From Ursus arctos (lineage: Eukaryota; Chordata; Mammalia; Carnivora; Ursidae), in the NCBI RefSeq assembly GCF_023065955.2, contig NW_026623050.1:23084501-23148500 (forward strand): a stretch of DNA of 64,000 nucleotides. Direction: 5' to 3'. Shown one piece after another: positions 36,821 through 46,301 of this stretch. The notes below the pieces were generated by a model. The model did no database searches and had not been told where the DNA came from. It saw only the letters and a program-made list of their open reading frames with translations. The stretch's first letter is position 1. Each line of letters starts with the position of its first letter. The translations under genes and the position numbers were made by a program.

Positions 36821-38354
36821 GTGAGTATAAGGTGCAGCCCCGTCTATGGTGATGACACGCGACTTCTTCTCACAGGGTCTAAATGGACCCCGTACTTTTC
36901 AGGGGCCAGGCCAGACACAGTTCTCTTCTCAGCCCATATGACTGTCCCAAACACCTGTCAGATGGATGTCCCCCCCAAACCCAGCACCTTATCATCCCTC
37001 CTCGGCCTCACCCGGTCCCACAGATTGCTTGATGGTGAAATTACCTGTGTTTACGATGGGTTCGTTGTGAGGCGAGCTGAGGGGAGAGGGAAGCCAGAGG
37101 TGGCCAAGTCCGTCGTCCACAGCGCAGGAAGAAGAGCCAGGCCGGAGGAGCTGGGAGGGCTGGAGCAGGCATCTGCGGGATGGCCCTGAGCTCCTTTCCA
37201 GTGAGGTCTGAAAACCATAACCCAGAAATACAACTGGTTTCAACTTGGCACAAATGTCCCATCTCAGTCAGCCTGCACTGCCAGCCCTGCCCATCTGTCC
37301 TTTGCCCTGTTACACACCTGCTCGCAACACGAACAGTGGCCTCATGCCTCCCTCGGAGGCTCCCCAGCCTTCCTGATCAGAAAGAGGCTTTTTCTCTGCA
37401 TCTCGACCCTCAGTGTGGCCTCTTCCTGGGAAGTGACACTAGCCCTCCGCCCACTCCAGCGATAGTCCTCAGCTTCCAGAAGGTCTCCCCGAGCTTTGGA
37501 TCTCTGGTCACCACACTGATTCCATCGTTCAGCAATTAGTAGTCAGTGCTCTGCGTCAGAGGTAGAGAGGACCCCAGCCCTGCGATGCTCACAGCCTAGC
37601 AGGGTGGATGGGCTCCTAAGCAATGCTTCACAACATCCTGCAGGAAGAGTTCCGATGAGCCGCGCAGAGGCTCTTCATCCACCTGTCTCTCCCTAAATCC
37701 AGTGTTACCTTTGCACCGTCCCAGATCTCTCCTGGGGAACAGCTCCACCGTGGAAAGGGCATTCAGCCGCTCCGCGAGGGCTGGGACGGGTTAATGTCTT
37801 GGAGAGATTAGTCAGTAAGGCTGCTAACGATGCTTAAGGATCTGCACTTAAATCTTGCTCCAAACTGGTGCGTCCCTTTAACATGTGGTTTTCTCTTACT
37901 GTTAAACTTTGTTGTTTCTATTTGTACGGGGAGAAAAAAAAAAGCATGAGCGGGGAGATGAGTGTGGGGTGGCTCTAGTGTGTTAATATTACAAACCTCC
38001 AGGGAGCTGAACTGCCCAGAGGTCTGACCAAAAGCCCACTGTCTTCTCAGGGGCGGTTTTCCTGATTTGTTAACGTCGAAGCTGGGAAGCCTGAGCTCAA
38101 TAGGGTTACCAGATTCATATGGCAGAACTCCGGAGCCTCTTCATATGCTAACCCAGAAAACCATGTTTTCCCAGTATCAGTGGTCTGGCCCACTCCCTGC
38201 TGTTTCTATTAACAGTATGTCCCACAGCAGTTTGGAAAATGCAGCAGAAAAGACCTTCCCAAGTCACTCAGGCAAACCCAACACAGCCGGAATGTGCCCA
38301 CCGTGACTTTGCTGTTACAAATAAACTAGGTCTGATTTCCTTTGTATCTTTAAG

Positions 38355-38573
38355 GGATGAAGAAATTACTAGTAATAAGACCTATTCCTTTCTTATTACG
38401 TTGGATGTGGATATCGGCGAGCTGACCATGATCAAGTTCAAGTGGGAAAATGGGGCAGTCTGGACCAATGTCTGGAACACGGTCCAAACCATCATCCCAT
38501 GGAGCAGAAGGCCCCTGCACTCAGGCCTTGTTGTAAAGACCATCAAAGTCAAAGCGGGAGAAACCCAGCAACG
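38355..38573 (+). CDS. LIPC: LIPC exon 8: PLAT domain core
   Basis: This exon has 219 bases: one base completing Leu, 72 codons and two bases over. DEEITSNKTYSFLITLDVDI keeps the sequon NKT (human N397), and the Thr at the human T383M site is unchanged. KFKWENGAVWTNVWNTVQTI carries the tryptophan-rich loop implicated in lipid-surface binding. It ends in KTIKVKAGETQQR, a basic strand. Acceptor TCTTTAAG|G and donor AACG|GTGAGT are good. The start DEE replaces a GKG tripeptide of human. Confidence 0.97.
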
Positions 38574-38654
38574 GTGAGTACTGACTCAACCTCCCCTGAT
38601 AGCTATCGGGCATCTTCGCGTGCCAGCACCTCCACAATTAACCCTTGCATTTAT

Positions 38655-38995
38655 ATCATAAAGTGGGCACTGTCATGTCCTAATGATGGCACAGAGGTGC
38701 TCAGAAAGGTGAGTGCACTGGGTGTTATACACAACTAATGAATCATCGAGCCTTACATCGAAAACCGGGGATGTACTGTATGGTGACTAACATAATATAA
38801 TAAAAAATCATTATTAATAAAAAAAATAAAATAAAATAAAATAAAATATAAGAAGAGGGAAAAAAAATAAATAAAAAAAAAATTAAAAAAAAGAAAGGTG
38901 AAATGACCATCCCGAGTTCACACAGCCATGGGCAGAAGGATCAGGATTTGCACCCAGGTCTTCTGACTCCCGGCCTAGCCTCTTCCCCTGCCTGT
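38655..38995 (-). repeat. MIR relic interrupted by L1 at 38713-38891
   Basis: GCACTGTCATGTCCTAATG and GGCACAGAGGTGCTCAGAAAG precede the L1, and GAAATGACCATCCCGAGTTC, CACACAGCCATGGGCAGAAG and ACCCAGGTCTTCTGACTCC follow it. Together they make one antisense MIR. Confidence 0.85.
38713..38891 (+). mobile_element. Carnivore L1 3' end, 5'-truncated, inside a MIR relic
   Basis: GTGCACTGGGTGTTATACAC and GATGTACTGTATGGTGACTA match, in sense, the same L1 terminus seen reversed at 57369. A long A-rich tail follows. The direct repeat AGAAAGGTGA lies at 38703-38712 and 38892-38901. Confidence 0.92.
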
Positions 38996-40204
38996 GGTTC
39001 AGAGCTACCTGCCTCGGAGTCTGAGAACCACCTCACTGGCCCAGCGCTTTTCAAACTTCGGCTGGATTGCCAGGAGATGTTTGTGGGCGCCGCAGTCCAA
39101 GGACTGCACTTTGAGTGGCAAGGACCAAGATGGGACTTTTCCTTTTTGCGGCTCACCCAGAGAAATGCTTTCAACCAGATCACAGTCTCGAAATCCCATT
39201 CGGTGGGGGCGCCTTTCAAATCTTAGCGTGCCAAAGGGTCACTGGGGAGCTTATGAAAGAGGCAGGATTCCTGAAGCCACCTGCAGACCTTCTGACGCAC
39301 GGTGGTCTGTGAAGGGACCCAGGACCCACATTTGCTAATAAAAGCCCTAAGAAATTCTGATGTGGACCGACGGAGTATTCTTAAGGAGCTCTGCTCTGTG
39401 CGATTTAATGTCTCCCTTGGTCCCAAAGTCTCCCAGGGACAATAAGGGGTTGGGGACAGAGTAAGACACAAAAGAAAGAGACAGTGGTCCAGCTGCCCCC
39501 TCAGTCCTGTCGGCAAAGGGATGCCCAATATTTTGCCATGGCAACTCTGCTTTTCTACAGTTCTGCACTTCCCCATGAAAGGAGAATTCTGTCCCTCCCC
39601 AGACCCTTCCTCCTCCTCCCCGTCGTGTTCAGGAAACTTGTCTCTCCTCTCCCACCTTCCTTTGTTGGGAAGCCCATTTCTCTCTCCAGCTTGTCTCTAA
39701 TAGAGATGGAAAACAGCAGGCCTCTCACCTCTGAACTATGCTCCTCCCTCACCCCCCGGCTGCACAGCCAGGAGCGGCCCGTGGTGGATTTATGCCCCCA
39801 ACTCCCTTATACAACAGCGCTCTGAGATTTTATCTCCCTGGGATACAAAATCCTGGCAATTACTAAGAGCATACTCTGCAGCCTGCCAACAGATTTCTCC
39901 ACATGATCAATTTGAGAAAATTAAATTGCTTCTCTCCTCTGAGACACTTAGCTATTCTTGCATGACTTTCTGGCCCTTTAGAAGAGCTCTGCGTCTGACA
40001 GCCTCCCCTCCCCACAATCCCTCAGCTCGAGGGTCATTCCTCAAGCCTAGTGGCTGTTCACCATGACAATTCTCTGTGACTTGACCTGAAAGGCTGTATA
40101 AAACATGCCACAACCTTCTCACTGGTGCTTACGCACAAGGTTCTGAAGAAGGAAAGAGCAGAGGGGAGGGAATGGCGCCTCCAGAGCTCCCACTGCACGG
40201 AGGG

Positions 40205-40365
40205 CACGGAACCACGTCTAGAGGGTTAGTCTCATGGAACCTTCTTCCCAATGATGCTCGGAAACGGGCAGTATTGGCTGTGCAGATGAGGAAGCTGGGG
40301 CTCACAGAACTGACACAGCTCGGGGGCATTGCTGATAACTGTCCGAGCCCAGATCTGACTCAGGG
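40205..40365 (-). repeat. MIR relic
   Basis: GCAGATGAGGAAGCTGGGG, CTCACAGAACTGACACAGC and GAGCCCAGATCTGACTC. Confidence 0.72.
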
Positions 40366-40752
40366 TTTGGCTGGCGCCTTGCCCTTTTGCTGCCCGTGCA
40401 CTGTTCCCATGAGTTCCTTCCTCTGTTCATCTTGGCCCCGTGAATCTGACTTTCCTTAGTCTAAACCAGCAGAGTTTCAGGACTGAGCATTCCTACATCT
40501 GCACATCAGACCCTTACTCGGAGCTGGAGTACGTGCTGAAAAAGGAGGCGGGCTGCTGGGACGTGGAGCTTTTTAAGCTGCAAGTACTCAGTGGCTCCCA
40601 TGTGTCTTCACAGCATGAGGTACCACTGGGGGAGACTGAAAACACAACAAACAAACACAAAACTGAGTGTGGCCCTTGGCAGAAAGAAATTCCAGGACGT
40701 GATTAGGAAAACAAGATGCACTAATTTTACTAATAACATGTTCCTTCCCAGT

Positions 40753-40920
40753 GCTTCTCAAACCTTAACATGTCCACGAATCATCTGGGAATCGTGTTAA
40801 AATGCAATTAAAACGTGGGTGGGGTGGGGCCTGACATCCTGCATCTCTCACAAGCTCCCAGTTGCGGCTGCTGCTGGCGCACGGACCACACTTCGCATAA
40901 GTGAAGGTCTAGCACTGCAT
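40753..40920 (+). mobile_element. MER5A-type hAT DNA transposon relic
   Basis: TGCTTCTCAAACCTTAACATG start, GTGGGGTGGGGCCTGACATC, and ACGGACCACACTTCGCATAA end fit the MER5A order. Similar, poorer pieces lie at 39048-39180 and 39235-39365. Confidence 0.75.
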
Positions 40921-41419
40921 GGTCTAGGAAGCCTAGAAGGAAGACAGCAGTTCCATGGGGCTGCCCGCAACATGCAGTGGGGAGGCCAGGCGATCCCAGA
41001 GAGCCAGGCAGCGCGCAGAGCAATACAGTAGGCCGACTCCGATGGCCGGCATCTGCCAGCACTAAGCTCAAGTTCCACTTGCTGCTCACCCTCCTGGAGC
41101 CTTGGACGCTAATTGCACCTCTCGGAGACTCAGTTCTTCAGCGATAAATGGAGTTCATAATACGTATCTCCTGAGACCAATGACAAACTACCAATTTTTG
41201 ACTCCCTCTACAAACCATAATCCCAGAGTCAGGATGCAAATATGCAACCTCACACTCTTTATCTCTCTGCTAACTACAAGGCACAAAAATGGTTAAGGAA
41301 CTCACTCTGCCTCCACGGGAGGAATTCCATGAGCGGTGATTTTCTCTTTCAGAGGCACAAAGTCAGGGATGAGAGGGCCTGTTGTGGTTGAAGAGACAGA
41401 AGAGAAAACATTGGTTCTA

Positions 41420-42130
41420 CAGCAGGACATCCAAAGCGATCAGCTACACATAATGAGAAAATGTTCAATTTCCACATAATCACATAAATGCAAGACAAAA
41501 ATCAATGAAATGATCTCTGGTCACCCATTAGCTTGGCAGGAATTAAAAAACAGACGACATCGAGAGTTGATAAAGATGTGGAGAACCAGGCAATCTCATA
41601 CACTATTTGGAGGAGTGCAAATTACAGAGCTTCTGCAGAATTTCATTCAACAACTTAACATTTAGTGAGCACCTAGCTTATACCAGGCACTGTTGTAGCC
41701 ACCAGGCAGGGAACAGAATAGACAAAGGCCTCGATCTCATGGAGCTTACATTATCAAAATTTTAAATATACATAATACGCAGAATTTTAACTCCAGGTGT
41801 CGATCCTGGAGAAATACTCAAAATAGCCACAAAAAGCAAACATGTACAAAAATGTTTGTTGCGGTCCTATCTGTAAATAGTAAACCATCAGGAAAATCGC
41901 CATGTCCATCAGTAGGAAAATGGGCCTAATGCACTGTGGTACATGCACACGATGGAATATAGTGCAGGAGGTGAAAAAGAATGAAACAGAGTCATATGTA
42001 GTGAGATGAACAGGTCTCCAAGTCCATTAATTGATGGATTGATGGCAATGAAAAATGCCAGAAAAATACATACATTATAACCTCACTTTAATTAAGAATT
42101 CTTTATGTTTGCATATGAACATCAATATAC
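41420..42130 (+). mobile_element. Ancient L1 3' fragment, sense, with an internal older repeat
   Basis: TTAGCTTGGCAGGAATTAAA, CTTTGGAGGAGTG-like text and GGAATATAGTGCAGG are L1ME-type. A separate repeat segment (about 41635-41755, 'gagcacctagcttataccaggcactg') interrupts it. The Can-SINE at 42160 follows. Confidence 0.72.
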
Positions 42131-42159
42131 GTGTAAATGCATAGAAATAGGTCTGGAGA

Positions 42160-42414
42160 TGGGGCACCTGGGTGGCTCAGTCAGTTGAGCATCCAACTCT
42201 TGATTTCGGCTCAGGTTATGATCTCAGGTTGTGAGATTGAGCCCCACATGGGAATCTGCGCTCAATGGGGAGTCTGCTTAAGAGTCTCTGGTTCCTTTCT
42301 CCCTCTGCCCCCCCAAATAAATAAATAAATCTTAAAAAAAAAAAAAGGAAAGAAAGAGAGAAAGAAAGAAAGAGAAAAAGAAAAAGAAAAAGAAAAAGAA
42401 AAAGAAAAAGAAAA
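42160..42414 (+). mobile_element. Can-SINE with expanded AAAAAG tail, 17-base target duplication
   Basis: Head GGGGCACCTGGGTGGCTCAG; after the A-tail a run of AAAAAG units extends to about 42414. A perfect 17-base duplication, AGAAATAGGTCTGGAGA, lies at 42143-42159 and 42415-42431. Confidence 0.95.
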
Positions 42415-42589
42415 AGAAATAGGTCTGGAGAGACATAAACCAAACCAGGAAAGTGGAGGGGAATGATATTGGTGAAGGGTGATGGCAAAGAGGACCTTTA
42501 GTATTTGACTTCATTAATTTCTTTACCATTTGAATTTTTCAAAATTGCATTCACAAACTATTCATAGTTTTTTAATTTCAGCTTTTTGA

Positions 42590-42960
42590 AATTTTAGGCT
42601 TATTGAGATATAATTGACAATTAAAATTAAGATATTTAAAGGGTACATCACTGTGATTTGATATACGTATACATGTGAACAGCTCGCCCCACCCAGTTAT
42701 CTAACACACCCATCACGTCACGTATATAACACAGTGTTATCAACTGTAGTCACCCTGTTTTACATTAGATCCTCTGACCTTATTCATCTTATAGCTGAAA
42801 GTTCATATCCGTTTACCAACCTCTCCCTATCCTCCCCTCCCCTGGCCCCTGGGAACCACTTTTCTACTCTGTTTCTATGAATTTTACTTTTTTGGGGGGG
42901 TAGATTCCACGTATAAGTGATATCCTGCAGTATTTGTCTTTCTCCATCTGACTTATACAC
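42590..42960 (-). mobile_element. Ancient L1 fragment, antisense
   Basis: TTATTGAGATATAATTGACA, GTATAACACAGTGTTATCAAC-like text and CCTGGGAACCACTTTTCTAC match reversed L1M sequence in order. Confidence 0.78.
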
Positions 42961-43349
42961 TATTTTAATTTAAAAAGTCTGATTTAATGAAGACTTGACC
43001 TTAGATGCAATACAAAAAAAATAAACAAACATAAAAAAGGAAACAAAAAAACAAAAGAAAAAGAAGAAAGAAGAAAAAGCTATAAACTAGAATTCTTTGT
43101 CACTATTGATAATTTTTTTCCTAGTAGATGCAAGCTAGCAACACAAAACAGCAGCTCAGTCCAAGCTAACGAGCAGAGCAGTGAAAGCAGTGTAAGGCTT
43201 GGTCTCCAACAGAGACCCAAAACACAGAGCGATGTCCTCTCTAGCCGGACAGCATCTGCACCAATAAGAGGAAGGGGCTGGGCTTACAGGGCTGAGCCCA
43301 GCAGAGGCTGGTGACAGTGGCCTCGTGCCCAGGGACCTTTAAGAACAGC

Positions 43350-43445
43350 ACTGACAAACTGGAACGTGTCCAAAGAAGGAAGGCTGCGGAGAGAAGCCTG
43401 CCTTGTGAGGAACAGTTGAGACTGCGAATGTTTGCCCTGGAGTCA
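43350..43445 (+). mobile_element. CR1/L3-like LINE relic
   Basis: CTGGAACGTGTCCAAAGAAGG, CTTGTGAGGAACAGTTGAGA and GAATGTTTGCCCTGGAG match the order of the CR1/L3 3' coding region. Very old. It lies 330 bases before exon 9. Confidence 0.65.
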
Positions 43446-43778
43446 GGGCAATGCAGTGAAAGGAACAATAGTTACCCTCAAATCTTTGATGAGCTGTGGT
43501 TGGGGAGAAAAAAGGAGAACTGCCCCGAGGACTTTCTGTTCTTACTGAGCTGCAATCACCCCAGTGCAGAGCCCCGGGAAGCGGCCTTACACTGATTGCT
43601 TTCACTGGCTTGGGTTTTATTTTTCTCTGAAGTTCTGAAAATACATGTGCACATAAGAATCCAATTTTTAAAAAAATAGCATGCATCACATAAATTGAGT
43701 TTTTATTTGCAAAGGATGGAACACTTCAATAAGTTCCATCTAAAAGTTAATGCTGTGTTTGCTCTGTTTTCTACTCAG

Positions 43779-43890
43779 AATGACCTTTTGCTCAGAAAAC
43801 ATGGATGGCCTACAGCTCCACCCAACCCAGGAGAAAACCTTTGTGAGATGTGACGTAAACTCTAAAAAACTGAAGAGGAAGATCAGATGA
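43779..43890 (+). CDS. LIPC: LIPC exon 9: C-terminal basic tail and stop
   Basis: The coding part has 112 bases: one base completing Arg, 36 codons, then TGA at 43888-43890. It encodes MTFCSENMDGLQLHP, then FVRCDVNSKKLKRKIR. Two Cys residues (FCSE and VRCD) form the terminal disulfide of the family. The final ten residues hold six Lys/Arg, consistent with a heparan-sulfate binding tail as in human enzyme. Acceptor TTTTCTACTCAG|A has a good pyrimidine tract. Confidence 0.97.
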
Positions 43891-43940
43891 GCTTTAACGA
43901 AGATCCAGCGTGAAGAATAAACGATTTTCTTCCTCATCTG
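43891..43940 (+). other. LIPC: LIPC 3' UTR, very short; end approximate
   Basis: This stretch follows the stop codon, with a hexamer AATAAA at 43916-43921 and a GT-containing stretch (GATTGGTTAC) about 20 bases beyond. Cleavage is expected near 43935-43940. A short 3' UTR is also known for human LIPC. The exact cleavage point cannot be seen in genomic sequence. Confidence 0.75.
43916..43921 (+). promoter_or_regulatory. LIPC: Polyadenylation signal AATAAA of LIPC
   Basis: A canonical hexamer starts 26 bases after the stop codon and has a GT-rich element downstream. A second AATAAA at 44296-44301 could act as a distal signal but lacks other support. Confidence 0.8.
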
Positions 43941-44740
43941 GATTGGTTACTTTATTTGGAAACCCAAGTTATATAAACAATCTTGCATAAAGTTTAAACA
44001 AAGTTTAGGTTTAAAGGGGGAGTATGTTTCACTATTCTAAACCGAGCTTTTAGAAGCTTTATTATGTAACTGTATTCAAATATTTGTGTAACAAAAAATT
44101 TCCTGATTGTATCTCCGATTAAATGGCAATATATGCAAATATAAGTACAAATAAGAGCCATTTTAGATTCATTGTCCTAATTTACAATGTCTTTTACAGT
44201 TAAGTCAAATTCCCCATATTTCCTTCCTAGCTTATTCTGATCCGTTTTTTGAATCATGCTGGAAAGGTGCTTCTTTATGACAGAACTCATGTTTCAATAA
44301 AATGAAGTTCCAATTAATCACTAGTCGTATGTCCCCAAGTACACATGCTCTAAGACAATTCAGCTCACTAAAAGGAGAAAAATTCTAATTAAGCTAATAG
44401 CTGCCATCATACAGATTATATAATTATTTCACGGAATCAAACCAATAAAAGTAGAATGCTCCTAAAACTGCTAATAGCAAGACGAAAGCTGGACAGTTGG
44501 TCATTTTAACAATTAAATTACTATTGCGCTAAACCCACAATCTTTCTCTCTTACTAATGCTTGCGCCAAAAGCTAATGGAAAACTTACCTCAAAGAGTTA
44601 GATACCAGATTTCAAACGGTCCGATAAATGAAGTCATGTTTTAACCAGCAAATTCCATCACAAAGCAGGTGAAGGAAACACTAGACGTGGTCATGATTTG
44701 TGTATGTGTTGCAAGTAACTCAAGAGAGGAAGAGCCCAGC

Positions 44741-44880
44741 GGGCGCACTGGCTACGTGACGTGACGTCACGTGGGTTCCGCTCCGCACAGCTCCCCGCGC
44801 CGGCTCTGCGGCAGGGCGGGGCGAACCAGAGCCGGAAGCGCCAAATCCCGAAGCCACGCCCACCTCTGATGGACTCAATT
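44741..44880. promoter_or_regulatory. Isolated CpG-rich, promoter-like block
   Basis: About 17 CpG dinucleotides fall in roughly 130 bases, inside AT-rich intergenic DNA. Sites seen: a full CRE TGACGTCA at 44762-44769, within a 14-base perfect palindrome at 44759-44772; an overlapping E-box CACGTG at 44768-44773; a GC box GGGCGGGGC at 44814-44822; and an ETS-like core CCGGAAG at 44832-44838. The combination is typical of a CpG-island promoter with CREB/ATF, USF, SP1 and ETS inputs. It begins about 800 bases beyond the LIPC polyadenylation site. No open reading frame or exon can be tied to it, so the direction and product are unknown. A SINE sits immediately downstream (44897). Confidence 0.55.
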
Positions 44881-44896
44881 TAACGTGGTCTTACAC

Positions 44897-45074
44897 GAGG
44901 GCGCCTGGGTGGCTCAGTCGGTGAAGCGTCCGCCTTCAGCTCACGTCCTGACCTCAGGGGCCTGGGCTCCCTGCTCAGTGGGAAGCCTGCTTCTCCCTCT
45001 ACCCTTCCTTCCTGCTTATGATCTCCCTCTCTCTCTCAGATAAATAAAATCTTTAAAAAAAGTAAAGAAAGATT
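44897..45074 (+). mobile_element. Can-SINE adjacent to CpG block
   Basis: Head GGCGCCTGGGTGGCTCAGTC, tail AAATAAAATCTTTAAAAAA. The direct repeat GTCTTACAC lies at 44888-44896 and 45075-45083. Confidence 0.94.
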
Positions 45075-45207
45075 GTCTTACACAATTCGCTTTTATTTCC
45101 CTTGGGAAGACCCATAAAACTAAAGGATGGGGGTGGGGAGAAAGAAGAGCTTGGTCAATGTTGCCTCCTGTCCTGAATGCTGATCCTGCCTGCAGAAACC
45201 GCACTTT

Positions 45208-45413
45208 AAAAAAAAAATTATTATTATTATTTCTTTGTTTCAGAGAGAGAGAGAATGAGCGGGGAAAGGGGCAGAGGAAGAGGGAAAGAACCTCAAGCAG
45301 ACTCCCCACTGAGTGGGGAGCCCAAAGTGGGGCTCCATCCCACGACCCTGAGATCATGACCTGGGCCGAAATCAAGAGTCAGACCCTTAACCGACTGAGC
45401 CATCCAGGCGCTC
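45208..45413 (-). mobile_element. Can-SINE, antisense
   Basis: The + strand begins with a mixed A/TTA run (TTATTATTATT) and ends GAGCCATCCAGGCGCTCC. The direct repeat CCGCACTTT lies at 45199-45207 and 45424-45432; the insertion lies only 125 bases from the previous element and points the other way. Confidence 0.92.
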
Positions 45414-45689
45414 CGGTACCTGGCCGCACTTTTAGGTAAAGTGTGTTATGTGTGTGTCCAGAAATGATCGAGAGTAAAACAAACAATATGTCCCACTATG
45501 TCTAAAATACTAAGATTTACCAAAAAATTGCATTTGCATGGATTTGGCTGTGTTTTATCATTAACTGAACCAGAAGGAATTTAAAATAACACTTGTTAAA
45601 AACAACACGCAAACACTCTTGGTTCTACACCGTGCAGAATCCGTGCTCACGTAGACCAGGAAACACGGAGAAGAAAACTCTCAGCCTTG

Positions 45690-46150
45690 AAGTCATGACA
45701 ACAGAAATAGCCCAAATGTCCACCAGTCTAACTCACAAATGAACTGTGGCATATTCTTACAAATGGACCGCGACAAAGATGAAGCAAAGCCACGTACACT
45801 ACAGGAATAGGGAGGACTCTAGGGTGATGCTATCCAGGGCGGCACCCTGATACGCTCAAACGTAAGGGGGCGCTCGTGGGTTCGTATGTTTGCACAAGGA
45901 CACCAAAAATATATACAGTCTAATACAAGCCAAACTGAACTATATTGTTCGAGATGGATACATAAGGGATAAAACTTAGAAGCAATAAGGCCACTGGCAC
46001 AACAGTGACACCGTGGTACGTCTAGGGAGGAGGACGGGCACACCGGAGCTTCAGATGCCAGCGAGACGGGGCTTCTCACTCGGGGGGCGGAGGCACGGTG
46101 TTCATTTCTATAACCATTTTTTAAACTGTACATACGTATGCTATTCACTC
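45690..46150 (+). mobile_element. Ancient L1 3' fragment, sense
   Basis: CCCAAATGTCCACCAG, GAACTGTGGCATATTC and a GTATACGTATGC-like end follow the order of old L1M 3' ends. Confidence 0.72.
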
Positions 46151-46301
46151 ATTTTGGGTATGAATGTCATATTTTGAATACGAAAAAATAACCCAAGAAG
46201 ATAAAGGGCAGAGTTAAAACCAACATTTCTCTACTACAGTGTGATGCGTTTCAGTATTTATATCATTTCACACAAAATATAATTAGAAATTATTTCATCT
46301 C

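Larger units (their letters stand above)
38574..43778 (+). other. LIPC: LIPC intron 8
   Basis: This 5,205-base phase 2 intron is rich in layered repeats: a MIR split by an L1 3' end, MER5-type relics, ancient L1 pieces, a Can-SINE with a purine tail, and a CR1/L3-like relic just before exon 9. Confidence 0.88.
16125..43940 (+). other. LIPC: LIPC gene, exons 2-9 and 3' UTR (partial, 5' end outside window)
   Basis: Hepatic triglyceride lipase is a secreted liver enzyme. It binds heparan sulfate on sinusoidal surfaces and hydrolyses triglyceride and phospholipid of HDL, IDL and chylomicron remnants. Exons: 16125-16309, 20243-20425, 20983-21100, 23915-24148, 26477-26719, 36703-36820, 38355-38573 and 43779-43890 (coding part). 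All introns are GT-AG, with phases 1 (intron 1), 0, 0, 1, 1, 1, 2, 2. The joined frame is open for 470 codons and ends in TGA. Using human precursor numbering (this reading frame plus 29), catalytic Ser168, Asp194 and His279 are all present. Residue identity to hepatic lipase is much closer than to LPL or endothelial lipase (for example [11 protein letters not shown] and the KRKIR C-terminus). Exon 1 lies upstream, as expected because intron 1 is very long in mammals. The gene appears intact. Confidence 0.97.

Noticed and set aside
42216..42529. Phe/Leu-rich open frames on the minus strand that look like membrane proteins
   Set aside because: They are translations of the reversed SINE and its AAAAAG tail.
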